A DNA stretch of 64,000 bases, taken from positions 6,185 to 70,184 of the forward strand of contig CAYYPK010000032.1 in assembly GCA_964473525.1 (NCBI GenBank). Direction: 5' to 3'. The notes below the pieces were generated by a model that worked only from the letters and a program-made list of their open reading frames with translations, did not search any database and was not told the DNA's origin. Position numbers and translations under genes: made by a program. Positions 16,647 through 25,721 of this stretch are shown here, one piece after another; positions within the stretch are counted from its first letter, which is position 1; the number at the start of each line of letters is the position of its first letter. This DNA is from GCA-2687025 sp964473525. Its GTDB lineage: Bacteria > Poribacteria > WGA-4E > GCA-2687025.

Positions 16647-16676
16647 AGGCCGAGAGCTTGCGGACGGAACAGATCC

Positions 16677-18760
16677 CTAGGGGGCCACGGGAGACCGGGA
16701 TCCCCTAGTCAGCTCACCCAACACACTCGCCGACGCCTGGCGGAGGCGCGCGGGCTCTGTCGACACTACCGCGGGGCTGGCAGCGTCATAGACAGCGGCA
16801 GGGCCACGCATCTTGTCTGAGGCATTGAGGAACTCCCTGAGATCCCTCGGTGCTGACGGTGCGAATCCGTACTCGTGCAGGAGGAACTCGACCAACTCGC
16901 TTACTGTGTCCACGCGTAGGACGAACGCCTCCGCGTCTGGGGACAGAGTCGGAACGCAGAACCGCTGTAGTGAGTTGCGAGTGAACGACCGGTATCCGCC
17001 GCGGTATATGCGGCTCGTACGGTGGATGTAGTAGTCTAGTATGGGCGAATTGAGGATCTTCGCCAGGATCCGTAGATCATAGGCAGACTGCACGCAGTAT
17101 CCCCCGTAGAACGTGGCGTCAGGCTGCCTACTAAGTACGAACCTCCCCCACAGGTTGATTCCCGACGTGAGTAGCTTGGGCCCGAAGTTCGTCGCTAGCC
17201 CCTGTGTTCGCCCGTAGGCGTACCAGGCCACAGGGTTTGACCGTCCCTTGTCACGCTTGTCCAGGCGTTCACGCATCGCGGACAGGTAATCGTGTGTGCC
17301 CGGATACAGCGCGCGCAACTCCTCCTCAGGTACGATCTCGTACCGATCGCCGAGAGGCCGGTACGGGAAGATGATCCGCTGCTCATTCAGGTGTAAGTCC
17401 TGTTCGGTGTGCACGCGGCTGGCTTTGACGATCGGGACCGTGGCGTCGGCCTCAATGTGGTACGCCGCGTCCGCCGTACGCTTGACGAGGTGCCCAGTCC
17501 GGGCGTCTCGGGCACCGTCCACTAGATAGAGGGAATCTGCGAGCGTGGCGATCCCGGCTCCGATCCTCGCACACGCACCCAGTGGGGTTCCGACACCTGT
17601 AAGGCGTTCGATGATGGGTCGAGCATCCTCGAGAACAAGCTCCCATGCAGGGCCCCTAGGCGGGAGCTGTTGATCGTGCCTGCCCGCGCAACATCGGGGA
17701 TGCGCTGGGAGGAGTTCGCCGCCACGTACCGGAAGCTGTCGTTGTGGCGCCGAGACACGAACAGCATGCAACTGTACGTGGTTACGTCGTCAAACACCTG
17801 ATGGTGAGCGAAGTCGTAGATCTCGACTACCGACTGCCTCTCGCCGAGTAAGGACCGGAGGCCTGTACCCGCCTGAGTCGTCGTGAAACTACGCGGGAGG
17901 ATGTATCCGGCGGCACCCTCCGGGCCAAGCTCCCTCAGCGCCAACTCTACGAATGGGATGTACAGGTCGGTGTTGCCGGTCCGCGCTGTTGGCCAGCTGC
18001 GGCGGAGTGCCGCTCGAGTCTCCTGCGGGAGGTTTTGGATGCGGACATATGGTGGGTTGCCGACCACGGCGGAGAAGCCCCCGCGAACGGCGAATTCGTC
18101 TGACAGGGAGCAGCCGTCCAAACTATCGCCGATCCGCGATTTCAGCCCTGTATCGGCCACATCGTCACCGTGCTGGACGGCCCACAGGCCCAGCATCACC
18201 TCGGCAGCGGCCAAGCTTTCGGCACAGACGTCAGCAGCGTATAAGTGCCTTGCAATCACGGAATGTGGCCGTTCACCTGACCGCTGGCGTAGGGCCTCTG
18301 CCATCCCGACGAGAAACGCGCCCGCCCCAGCAGCCGGATCGAGGATCGCTAGGGGCTCCGCCCCCACCACTGCGGAAGGGCCGGTGTGGATGTCCAGCGT
18401 ACGCTGGCAGATGTAAGCCACTATGTGGGCGGGTGTGAACACGACGCCGGTGGATTTTCGCTCGGCCCGCTCCAGGCTGAGCTCGACGAGACGAAGGGCG
18501 AGCGCGAGTGAAAACGTCACACCGGCACCAGCGACGACGTCGCGGATCTCGGCGGAGACTTCCGGGTCTGCCCTATCTACGGCGGCTTGGACCGCGTGGT
18601 TGTGACGAACGGTCAGAGCCTGATGTTCGACGTAGGCCCGCGCGATCGCAGGCACAGCGCCCTCCCTGCTGTGGAGCACCGCCTCCGCAGCTGCGGAGGC
18701 CACCGACGGGACATCCTGCTTTATGTATGGGGGCGTGCGTGGCTCTGCGCGGATTTGCAT
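16677..18760 (-). pseudogene. Adenine-specific DNA methyltransferase (Eco57I/TaqI-like) interrupted by one frameshift
   Basis: Two overlapping frames together make one methyltransferase of about 694 residues. The 5' frame (18760 down to about 17653) has motif I ILDPAAGAGAFLVG, catalytic motif IV VVGNPPYVRIQN, and GVVFTPAHIVAYI near residue 105; it would stop at 17522. The 3' frame (about 17656 down to 16677) carries the target-recognition half: YAYGRTQGLATNFGPKLLTSGINLWGRFVLS and YDLRILAKILNSPILDYYIHRTSRIYRGGYRSFTRNSL, typical of TaqI-C-like domains. The frames join at a GGGG run (minus strand, 17656-17653); one extra G gives ...NSSRLGGPAWELV... without loss. This may be a real mutation, an assembly error or slippage. 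ATG 18760 lies 20 bases after the stop of the upstream nuclease-like gene. Confidence 0.82.
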
Positions 18761-18780
18761 GTCGCGATCAAGCCCTATTC

Positions 18781-19488
18781 CTAGAACAGCTGTGGCATCA
18801 GCAGACCTGGGTCCCTACGCGCCAACGTGCCCAGCATTCGCTTGATGAACGTCTCCACCGCCAACGATGGAGGCAACGTGTAGGGACCAAGGGCATCAGT
18901 GTGCTGGAACCGGAACTCTGGACCCCCCGGAGAGTGGTGGACCAAGATCACACAGGCGTGTTCTGCCTTGTCATGGTCGCTCCCAACACCCGCGCGACCA
19001 GTGATGTCCTCCAGCTCTTCACAGTAGTGCCTCACGTACCCTGGAGCTTCCCTGCCCCGCAACGGGGTAGTCGGCAGGGCAACAACAGAGCCGATGACAG
19101 CATTTGGGTGAGAACGGTGGATCCGACTCGACTCGCCAACGTAATTCTGAATAGTTGTGGCCGTGTTCTTGCGTATGCTACTCGCTGGGGCCTTTATCTG
19201 CATGATGAGCGCCGGGTCGCCTGCCGCATCGGCGTACGCCACGTCCACGCTCTTCGTTGAGTGGGTCAGCCGGGCCTTCAGCTCCCGATTCTTGCCATCG
19301 GCCCCCAGCTTTGGCCACAACGCCTCGGATGCCAACCCCTCCATCTGGAGGATCTGCTTGAACGCATAGTGTAGCGGCATGACCCACCGTTGGCCGCGGA
19401 TAACCCCCAGCCGTTCGCTTGTGCTCAGCGCGTCGTAGCGTCTCTTGGTGCGACCAATGCAGTCCAGGATCACGTCGTCGACCCACAT
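18781..19488 (-). CDS. Putative restriction endonuclease partner of the methyltransferase
   Basis: 235 residues, ATG 19488 with GGGAG 5 bases upstream. I do not recognise a named family. The segment STKSVDVAYADAAGDPALIMQIKAP (about residues 77-101) fits a PD-(D/E)xK-type core, Asp-x(n)-Gln-x-Lys, with the Gln variant seen in Mrr-like nucleases; the neighbouring LKARL and IRKNTATTIQNYVGESSRIHRSHPNAVIGSVVALP fit the following helix and strand. It sits directly upstream of, and on the same strand as, the adenine methyltransferase. Context and the D...QxK pattern suggest the nuclease of a type II system; this is inference. Confidence 0.55.
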   Translation of the reverse strand: MWVDDVILDCIGRTKRRYDALSTSERLGVIRGQRWVMPLHYAFKQILQMEGLASEALWPKLGADGKNRELKARLTHSTKSVDVAYADAAGDPALIMQIKAPASSIRKNTATTIQNYVGESSRIHRSHPNAVIGSVVALPTTPLRGREAPGYVRHYCEELEDITGRAGVGSDHDKAEHACVILVHHSPGGPEFRFQHTDALGPYTLPPSLAVETFIKRMLGTLARRDPGLLMPQLF

Positions 19489-19875
19489 CAGAGCTCCCTT
19501 CGCCGCCCGACCGTCGGCTACGGCGCCTACCGGGCGCAGCGTTGGACATTCCGGCCGCCGCCGCTTTCATGAACGCAGTCTACATCGCGCGGTTTCAGGG
19601 GAGCTCGCCCGACGACCGCCACGCATGTGTGCGGAACGCGAGACGATGTGTGCGGGGCCGCGTCTCGCAGGAGGTCCTCGAGTTGAGGTTGTCGGCTAGG
19701 CAATCGACCTTGCCGATACCGTGGTGCCCACAACGCTCCGCAGCAGGTCGACGGGCAACCAGCCGTTCTGGGCGGCGGCGCGACGCGCGATCCCCTGAAT
19801 CCGGATTCAGGGCTGACCGCCGACTGCCGCAGCCGGGCTTCATTACAGGGCTTCTGGCGTACATGCACAGGAAAC
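19489..19875. other. Non-coding stretch between restriction locus and rho promoter
   Basis: No frame here has convincing protein sequence, start site or codon pattern. The only clear structure is the perfect palindrome at 19793-19812. It could be the edge of an acquired restriction-modification segment, but I see no terminal repeats or integrase. Confidence 0.4.
19793..19812. repeat. Perfect 20-bp palindrome
   Basis: Arms CCCTGAATCC and GGATTCAGGG with no spacer. It lies about 300 bases upstream of the nuclease-like gene start and about 65 bases upstream of the rho promoter -35. It could be an operator; there is no T-run on either side, so it is not an obvious intrinsic terminator. Confidence 0.7.
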
Positions 19876-19905
19876 TTGACCGCCCGTACACCCCCGCGAT
19901 ATAAT
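19876..19905 (+). promoter_or_regulatory. Strong sigma70-type promoter upstream of rho
   Basis: TTGACC (19876-19881), an 18-base spacer and a perfect TATAAT (19900-19905). Transcription would start near 19912, giving a leader of about 420 bases before the rho start codon. Confidence 0.7.
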
Positions 19906-19911
19906 ACGCCT

Positions 19912-20329
19912 GAACGACGTCACTCCCTCTCTATCTTCTCCGCCGAATGACGTTGTGACCCCTGCGATGTTTCCACGCACACGCTACATGTAACGGCGTT
20001 GCGGCATCGCTCCGTATCTCTATCAATCCGGGACGCCTGCGATTCCGTAACGCGATCGCGACTGCACGAGAGTCCCTTTCGAATCCGTAGACCGTTGATC
20101 GCCCTCCACTGCGCCGCCCGAACTCCTGCGGCTTCCCGAGGCATACAAGCAACGGTCGTGGCCAACAACCCAGCGTTTAGGACGCTTCCTCGAACCGCCA
20201 TATCAGGCTGATCTCGCACGCTGACATCTGGCGCGCGAGCATCCACCACGCAGACACAGACTCACTCTCAGGCTCACGTGGCCGACAGCGACCAGTTGGC
20301 TGCCGTCACCTATCTTTTGGGACGATGCT
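19912..20329 (+). promoter_or_regulatory. Long C-rich untranslated leader of rho, likely autoregulatory
   Basis: About 418 bases without a supported gene between the predicted start and rho. The first part is pyrimidine-rich and G-poor (for example CACTCCCTCTCTATCTTCTC at 19920-19939, followed by CCCCTGCGATGTTTCCACGC-like sequence), the composition expected of a rut site. In several bacteria Rho terminates its own transcript in such a leader. Autoregulation here is inference from composition and position. Confidence 0.5.
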
Positions 20330-21769
20330 ATGCGACAGAGAACGCACAGGGAAGGCTCCCCACGATCACGTCGGGGTTACTCCAACCAGGGCAGGGATCG
20401 CCGCGGCCCACGCAACGGCGGCGGACGAGACACCGGAATGCGCGACGACGACAACTACGATGACACGCCTCCGCCTCCGAGGCGCGAAGGCGACCCCCCG
20501 CAGCTCGACCTGACGCAACTGCAAGAGAAGACCGTGCAGGAGTTGTGCAAGGTGGCGCGGGATCTGGGCATCGTGGGGTACAGCGGCCTGCGCAAGCAGA
20601 ACCTCATCGCGCGTATCCTCGAAGCGCAGACCGAGAGCGGTGACCTCCTCTTAGGCGAGGGCGTCCTCGAGATACTCACGGACAACTTCGGCTTTCTGCG
20701 CTCGTCGAACTACAACTACCTCCAGAGCCAGGAAGACATCTACGTCTCCCCGTCTCAGATCAGGCGATTTGGCTTGCGCACCGGACATGTCGTGCGTGGG
20801 CAGATCCGCCCGCCGAAGCGGGGAAGTGAGCGCGACAAGGACGAGCGCTTCTTCGCCCTGCTGCACATCGAGTCCGTGAACGGGCAGGAGCCGGATCTCG
20901 TCAAGGAGACCGTCCTCTACGACAATCTCACGCCCATTCACCCGACGCAGCCGTTCGCTCTGGCGACGGATCGCGTCACGCTCTCGACGCGCATCATCGA
21001 CCTCATCTCCCCGGTTGGCGCGGGTCAGCGCTCGCTCATCGTGGCGCCGCCGTTCGGGGGTAAGACGTACCTGCTCCGCGACATCGCCCACGGCATCGAG
21101 ACGAACTATCCCGACGCGGACCTCATCGTCGTGCTGATAGACGAGCGTCCCGAGGAAGTCACGGAGATGGCGCGCTCGGTGAACGGGGAAGTCGTCAGCT
21201 CGACGTTCGACGAGCCGCCGGAACGCCACGTCGCCGTCGCCGAGATGGTCATCGAACGGGCAAAGCGCTCCGTCGAGTACGGCAACGACGTCGTGATCTT
21301 GCTCGACAGCCTCACGCGTCTCGCGCGCGCGTACAACCTCGTCGCTCCGCACACTGGCAAGACGCTGTCGGGTGGTATCGACGCCGGAGCGATGATGGGT
21401 CCACGCCGGTTCCTCGGCGCCGCGCGCAACATTGAGGAAGGCGGCAGCCTGACGATCCTCGCCACCGTGCTAGTCGATACGGAAAGCCGTATGGACCAGT
21501 ACATCTACGAGGAATTCAAGGGCACGGCGAACTCCGAGATACATCTCGACCGCGAGCTGTTCGAGAACCGGACATTCCCGCCGCTGGACGTGAAGAAGTC
21601 CAAGACGCGTCGCGAAGAGCTGTTGCTCGACCCGACGACACTCAATAAGATCTGGATTCTGCGGCAGTTCATGACTAAGATGTCTGCGTCGGAGTGCATT
21701 GAGCTGTTCCAGGACCGCATGAAGAAGACGGACACGAACGAAGAGTTCCTGGAGTCGATGAAGGGCTAG
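20330..21769 (+). CDS. rho: Transcription termination factor Rho
   Basis: Hexameric RNA helicase that ends transcription at rut sites. 479 residues: a disordered Arg/Gly/Asp-rich N-terminus (1-55), the Rho-N helix domain (LTQLQEKTVQELCKVARDLGI...LRKQNLIARIL), the CSD RNA-binding domain (GVLEILTDNFGFLRSSNYNYLQSQEDIYVSPSQIRRFGLRTGHVVRGQIR), and the RecA-like motor. The P-loop reads APPFGGKT (239-246), where most Rho proteins have APPKAGKT; the Walker lysine is kept. Walker B VVILLDSLTRLARAYN, Q-loop TLSGGIDAGAM and R-loop region are present. ATG 20330 is weakly supported by TGGGA; an internal ATG at 20438 would lose only the disordered tail. It leads the rho-rpmE-prfA-prmC cluster. Confidence 0.96.
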   Translation: MRQRTHREGSPRSRRGYSNQGRDRRGPRNGGGRDTGMRDDDNYDDTPPPPRREGDPPQLDLTQLQEKTVQELCKVARDLGIVGYSGLRKQNLIARILEAQTESGDLLLGEGVLEILTDNFGFLRSSNYNYLQSQEDIYVSPSQIRRFGLRTGHVVRGQIRPPKRGSERDKDERFFALLHIESVNGQEPDLVKETVLYDNLTPIHPTQPFALATDRVTLSTRIIDLISPVGAGQRSLIVAPPFGGKTYLLRDIAHGIETNYPDADLIVVLIDERPEEVTEMARSVNGEVVSSTFDEPPERHVAVAEMVIERAKRSVEYGNDVVILLDSLTRLARAYNLVAPHTGKTLSGGIDAGAMMGPRRFLGAARNIEEGGSLTILATVLVDTESRMDQYIYEEFKGTANSEIHLDRELFENRTFPPLDVKKSKTRREELLLDPTTLNKIWILRQFMTKMSASECIELFQDRMKKTDTNEEFLESMKG

Positions 21770-21826
21770 TCGCCCACGCCGCCGGGGCCGCCTTCGCCAA
21801 GACGTTCTAGAAGGACACGTTGCCAC

Positions 21827-22072
21827 ATGAAGACCGGAATCCACCCCGACGTGCACACGACGACGATGTCGTGCGTCTGCGGGGCCACCTACGAGACGCT
21901 CTCGACGAAGCAGGATGTCCGCGTGGAAATCTGCGCGAGCTGCCATCCGTTCTTCACCGGTCAGCGCCGGGTGGTCGACACCGAAGGCCGCGTCGAGAAG
22001 TTCGAGCAGAAGTACGCCAAGTTCAACCTGCAGAAGCAGGAAGCGGCCGCGGACACCGAAGCCGACGCGTAG
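21827..22072 (+). CDS. rpmE: 50S ribosomal protein L31, zinc-binding type
   Basis: 81 residues, MKTGIHPDVHTTTMSCVCGATYETLST...VEICASCHPFFTGQRRVVDTEGRVEKFEQKY. The four cysteines (CxC ... CxxC) are the zinc-binding form of L31, and HPFFTG is the family hallmark. A short acidic/alanine tail (QEAAADTEADA) extends beyond most homologues. It follows rho by 57 bases, with GAAGGA upstream of ATG 21827. The rho-rpmE-prfA-prmC order is widely conserved. Confidence 0.95.
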   Translation: MKTGIHPDVHTTTMSCVCGATYETLSTKQDVRVEICASCHPFFTGQRRVVDTEGRVEKFEQKYAKFNLQKQEAAADTEADA

Positions 22073-22189
22073 CCGTGGGCGACTTCCCAGACGGCCGTAC
22101 TCCATGACGCCGCAAGCCTCAGTCGCCTTGCGATATTCGTGCGCCGTACCGCGCGGGTACGCGCCCGAATCAGCACGCCGGCCGCCGGC

Positions 22190-22846
22190 ATGCTGAAGCT
22201 CTTCCTGACATTCCTCAAACTGGGCACGTTCATCTTCGGGTCCGGCCACGCGCTCGTCAACGCTATGCAGGACGAGATCGTCGAGAAGCAGCAGTGGCTG
22301 ACGCTGGACCAGTTCCAGTCTGGATGGGCGTCCGCGAACATACTCCCCGGCCCCATCGCGACGAAGGTGGTCGCGTACGTCGGCTATCAGCAGGCCGGAC
22401 TGTTCGGAGCCGGCCTGGCGGTTGTGGCGTACCTACTGCCGTCCATCTCCGGCATGACGCTTCTCGGAGCCGCGTTGGCGCGCGGCAGCGATGACCGACC
22501 GCTGTTCACCGCGCTTCACGCGTGCGTGCGTGGCATCAAGCCAGCGGTGTTGGCGCTACTCGCGGACGCGTTCCTGAGCTTCACAGGAGTGGCCATCCCT
22601 CGGGGAACTGGTCTGGTCGCCAACGCGGCGCCCTTCGGCGTCGTCATGCTGGGGGTCACGATCTGCCTGGCGGGTATGTGGCGTCTGTCACACGCGCCGG
22701 GCGCCGAGAGTCGTTATCTTCTCGGTGATCCACGCGCGGTGGGCGTCTTCGTCCTGTCGATGGTGGCCTTGCTCGTGTTTCGCATCGACGCGATCTACGT
22801 CATGCTGGCGGCCGCAGCGATCGGACTGACCTATCTAGCCGTCTGA
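22190..22846 (+). CDS. Chromate transporter (ChrA) family protein, single-domain
   Basis: 218 residues, about six membrane spans, one CHR domain. The signature is FLKLGTFIFGSGHALVNAMQDEIVEKQQWLTLDQFQSGWASANILPGPIATKVVAYVGYQQAG, matching the FGGG...LPGP motif of ChrA. Short CHR proteins usually occur as adjacent pairs with opposite topology; here there is only one copy. The start is uncertain: ATG 22190 lacks a ribosome site and GTG 22139 gives 17 extra residues. It sits inside the rpmE-prfA interval, where it is not a usual resident. Substrate (chromate/sulfate or other anion) unknown. Confidence 0.85.
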   Translation: MLKLFLTFLKLGTFIFGSGHALVNAMQDEIVEKQQWLTLDQFQSGWASANILPGPIATKVVAYVGYQQAGLFGAGLAVVAYLLPSISGMTLLGAALARGSDDRPLFTALHACVRGIKPAVLALLADAFLSFTGVAIPRGTGLVANAAPFGVVMLGVTICLAGMWRLSHAPGAESRYLLGDPRAVGVFVLSMVALLVFRIDAIYVMLAAAAIGLTYLAV

Positions 22847-22870
22847 GCGGCTTGTGAGCGGAAGGACACC

Positions 22871-23944
22871 ATGGCCGACCTGATCGACAAGCTTGGCGAA
22901 ATCGAGGAGAAACTCGCCGGCATCGACCGCGACCTGGGCGATCCCGACGTGTACAGCAACGCCTCCGAGCTGGAGCGGCTGGGGCGCATGCGCGCCGAGA
23001 TCGAACCGGTGGCTACCGCGAGCGCGGAGTACCGGGGTGTGCTCGACGGACTGACGGACGCGCGCGAGATGCTGGACGCCGAAAGCGACCAGGAGCTGCG
23101 CGACATGGCGCTGGAGGAGATCGAGACACTCCAGGCGCGCCAGGACACGCTTGAGGAGGAACTGCGCATCCTCCTGCTGCCCAAAGATCCCAACGACGAG
23201 AAGAACATCCTTCTGGAGATCCGCTCGGGCACCGGCGGCGACGAAGCCGCGCTGTTCGCCGGCGAACTCATGCGGATGTACGGACGCTACGCCGAGGGCC
23301 AGCGCTGGAAGATGGAACTCGTGAACTCGAACCCCACGGAGCTGGGCGGGTTCAAGGAAGTGGTCGTATCCATCACCGGCGACCACGTGTACAGCCGGCT
23401 CAAGTTTGAGAGCGGCGTGCATCGCGTGCAGCGCGTGCCCGAGACGGAAACCAGCGGCCGTATCCACACCTCCGCCGTGACAGTGGCGGTGCTGCCCGAG
23501 GCCGAGGAGGTCGATGTCGAGGTCAAGAAGGAAGACCTACGCATCGACACATTCCGCGCTGGTGGCCCGGGCGGTCAGCACGCGAACATGACCGACTCCG
23601 CGGTTCGCATGACGCACCTACCCACGGGCGTCATGGTCGTCTGCAAGGACGAACGGTCGCAGATCAAGAACCGCGCACGCGCGATGAAGATCCTGCTCGC
23701 TCGCCTGTATGACCACATGCAGCAGGAGCAGGACGACGAGCGCATGGAATGGCGGCAGAGCATGGTGGGGTCTGGCGACCGCAGCGAGAAGATTCGCACG
23801 TACAACTTCCCCGACCGCCGCGTGACCGACCATCGCATCGGTCTCTCCGTGCACCAGCTTGACGCGGTGCTCGACGGCAGTATGGACATGGTCATCGATC
23901 CACTTATCGCGGCGGATCAGGCCGAGAAACTCAAAGCGCTCTAA
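22871..23944 (+). CDS. prfA: Peptide chain release factor 1
   Basis: 357 residues. Reads UAA/UAG: the codon-recognition tripeptide position has P-E-T (RVQRVPETETSGRIHTSAVTVAVLPE), the PxT form of RF1 rather than the SPF of RF2. The catalytic GGQ is in RAGGPGGQHANMTDSAVRMTHLPTG; the flanking residues (GPGGQHANMT) differ slightly from the common SGAGGQHVNKT. The N-terminal coiled-coil region and the C-terminal DHRIGLSVHQLDAVLDG are typical. AGGAC lies upstream of ATG 22871. prmC, which methylates this GGQ glutamine, follows after 2 bases. Confidence 0.97.
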   Translation: MADLIDKLGEIEEKLAGIDRDLGDPDVYSNASELERLGRMRAEIEPVATASAEYRGVLDGLTDAREMLDAESDQELRDMALEEIETLQARQDTLEEELRILLLPKDPNDEKNILLEIRSGTGGDEAALFAGELMRMYGRYAEGQRWKMELVNSNPTELGGFKEVVVSITGDHVYSRLKFESGVHRVQRVPETETSGRIHTSAVTVAVLPEAEEVDVEVKKEDLRIDTFRAGGPGGQHANMTDSAVRMTHLPTGVMVVCKDERSQIKNRARAMKILLARLYDHMQQEQDDERMEWRQSMVGSGDRSEKIRTYNFPDRRVTDHRIGLSVHQLDAVLDGSMDMVIDPLIAADQAEKLKAL

Positions 23945-23946
23945 GC

Positions 23947-24831
23947 ATGGCCGACAACCAGCCCTGGACGGCACGCCGCCTCATCGAGTGGACGGCGGAA
24001 CACTTCGCGAAGAGCGGCATAGAATCGCCGCGCCTCGACGCGGAGGTGCTCCTTGGGCATGCCGTCGGCCAAGACCGCATGTGGCTCTATCTGCACCACG
24101 ACGACGCCGTGGCGGCGGATGCTCTCGCGATCTACCGCGAATTGGTGAAGAAGCGCGCCGACCGCATTCCCGTCGCTTACCTGACTGGAGCGAAGGAGTT
24201 CTACGCGCTGCCGTTCCGCGTGACACCGGACGTGCTCATCCCGCGGCCGGACACGGAGGATCTGGTGAAAGCGGCGCTGTCTCGGCTCGTCGCGCCCGAG
24301 GACGGCTCGCCTCTACGGGTCGCCGACATCGGCACCGGCTCCGGCGCGATTGCCGTATCGCTGGCGAAGGAATGGGCGCCGCAGGCGATCGAGATTACCG
24401 CTGTCGATGTCTCGCGAGAGGCGCTTGCGGTCGCGCGCGAAAACGCCGCCGATCTCGAAGTCGAGGAGTGTATCTCGTTCGGTGAAAGCGACCTCTTCGA
24501 CGGGATTGAGGCGGGCGTCCGTTTCCACGCCGTTGTGTCGAACCCTCCCTACATCCCTTCCGGCGATCTCAATGACCTCCAGGCGGAAGTCGCGCGGCAC
24601 GAGCCGCGACTCGCCCTGGACGGTGGCGCGGACGGCCTGGATGTCATCCGTCGACTGGTCGCTCAAGCGCCGGACTTCATCGAGACACGCGGTTTCCTCG
24701 CTCTGGAGGTCGGCGTCGCGCAGGCGCGAGTCGTCGCGGCGCTCGTGGGGGAGACGGGCGCGTTCGGCGCCGTTGAGATCCTGCGTGACCTCGGCGACGT
24801 GGAGCGCGTTGTTCTCGCGCCACGTTCGTGA
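23947..24831 (+). CDS. prmC: Release factor glutamine methyltransferase
   Basis: Transfers a methyl group from SAM to the GGQ glutamine of RF1/RF2. 294 residues: an N-terminal helical RF-binding domain (RRLIEWTAEHFAKSGIESPRLDAEVLLGHAVG), YLTGAKEFYALPFRVTPDVLIPRPDTE, SAM motif I VADIGTGSGAIAVSLA, and the catalytic VVSNPPYIPSGD. The start codon follows the prfA stop with only 2 bases between them, the classic prfA-prmC pairing. Confidence 0.96.
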   Translation: MADNQPWTARRLIEWTAEHFAKSGIESPRLDAEVLLGHAVGQDRMWLYLHHDDAVAADALAIYRELVKKRADRIPVAYLTGAKEFYALPFRVTPDVLIPRPDTEDLVKAALSRLVAPEDGSPLRVADIGTGSGAIAVSLAKEWAPQAIEITAVDVSREALAVARENAADLEVEECISFGESDLFDGIEAGVRFHAVVSNPPYIPSGDLNDLQAEVARHEPRLALDGGADGLDVIRRLVAQAPDFIETRGFLALEVGVAQARVVAALVGETGAFGAVEILRDLGDVERVVLAPRS

Positions 24832-24843
24832 CGCCCCGATCCA

Positions 24844-25650
24844 CTACGGCTTGCGATCCGTGTCCACGGTCGGCTCGTCGTTGCTGACGAACCGGTCGAT
24901 GGTGTTGTGCGTCGCCGGGCCGGTGCGGAAATCCGCAACCCACGGCTCGCGGAAGTACGCCTGCTTCTCACGCGGTAGACCTTCCAGAACGACCGGCGGA
25001 ATCGTAAGCCGATGCCAGTGAGTGGCGAGATGCGCGTAGGCGTGCAGCACGCCTATGCGCGGCGTGTCGCGCTTCCACACCGGGCCAGCGTGGCAGACGT
25101 TCTCCGTGAAGAAGATCGCGCTGCCCGCCGGGCAGTCGTACCCTGTCAGGAACTCGCTCCGCTCGCCGTCTTCGAGCGAGACGTGGGCGGGGTGCATGGC
25201 GTAGTTGGACTTGTGGCTACCTGGCAGGAACACCGTGGCGCCGTCGTCCTTCTTGACGTCCGTGAGCTCGAACACGACCCGCACCATGCCCGCGTGGATC
25301 CGCCCGTGGTTCACGCGATAGCCGAAGATGGGGTCCGCCTGCTGCGGCCCGCCACCGTGCAGTGGCCCGGCGTGCTGCCCCTTCTCGCGCCACACGGAGA
25401 ACGCGTTCTCCAGCCGTATGTCCGGCCCGATGATCTCGTGCAGCACTTCGATGACCGCCGGATGGTCGATGAGCAGGCTAGCCGGCCCGCCTGGGACCGA
25501 CCGGTGCTCCGGCGGCAGTGACTGCGAGTCGTGCGTTATCCTGTCTATCTGCTCGACGATCGACGCGGTCTCGTCGGACGTGAGTATCGCGGGGCGCACG
25601 AGGAATCCGGTAAGGTCGAAGCGGAAGCGCTCCTCGTCTGTCATCGGCAT
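24844..25650 (-). CDS. Phytanoyl-CoA dioxygenase family protein, paralogue 1 of 3 (HxG metal site)
   Basis: 268 residues of the PhyH-like non-heme Fe(II)/2-oxoglutarate fold. Candidate metal residues: His98 in PLHGGG, distal His187 in ENVCHAGPVW, and 2-oxoglutarate-binding Arg198 in DTPRIGV. Spacing His98-His187 (89) and His187-Arg198 (11) equals that of human PHYH (H175, H264, R275), but the residue two after the first His is Gly100 instead of Asp. Other family marks: LTDVKKDDGATVFLPGSHKSNY. ATG 25650 has AAGGAGAA upstream. It is the last of three tandem paralogues and converges with prmC (12-base gap). Substrate unknown. Confidence 0.9.
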   Translation of the reverse strand: MPMTDEERFRFDLTGFLVRPAILTSDETASIVEQIDRITHDSQSLPPEHRSVPGGPASLLIDHPAVIEVLHEIIGPDIRLENAFSVWREKGQHAGPLHGGGPQQADPIFGYRVNHGRIHAGMVRVVFELTDVKKDDGATVFLPGSHKSNYAMHPAHVSLEDGERSEFLTGYDCPAGSAIFFTENVCHAGPVWKRDTPRIGVLHAYAHLATHWHRLTIPPVVLEGLPREKQAYFREPWVADFRTGPATHNTIDRFVSNDEPTVDTDRKP

Positions 25651-25721
25651 GTCTGGTTCTCCTTAGCCTGCTCCCGAACCGGCGGCGACTCTGGGCCATG
25701 TCGACTGCGACCGCGAACGCC

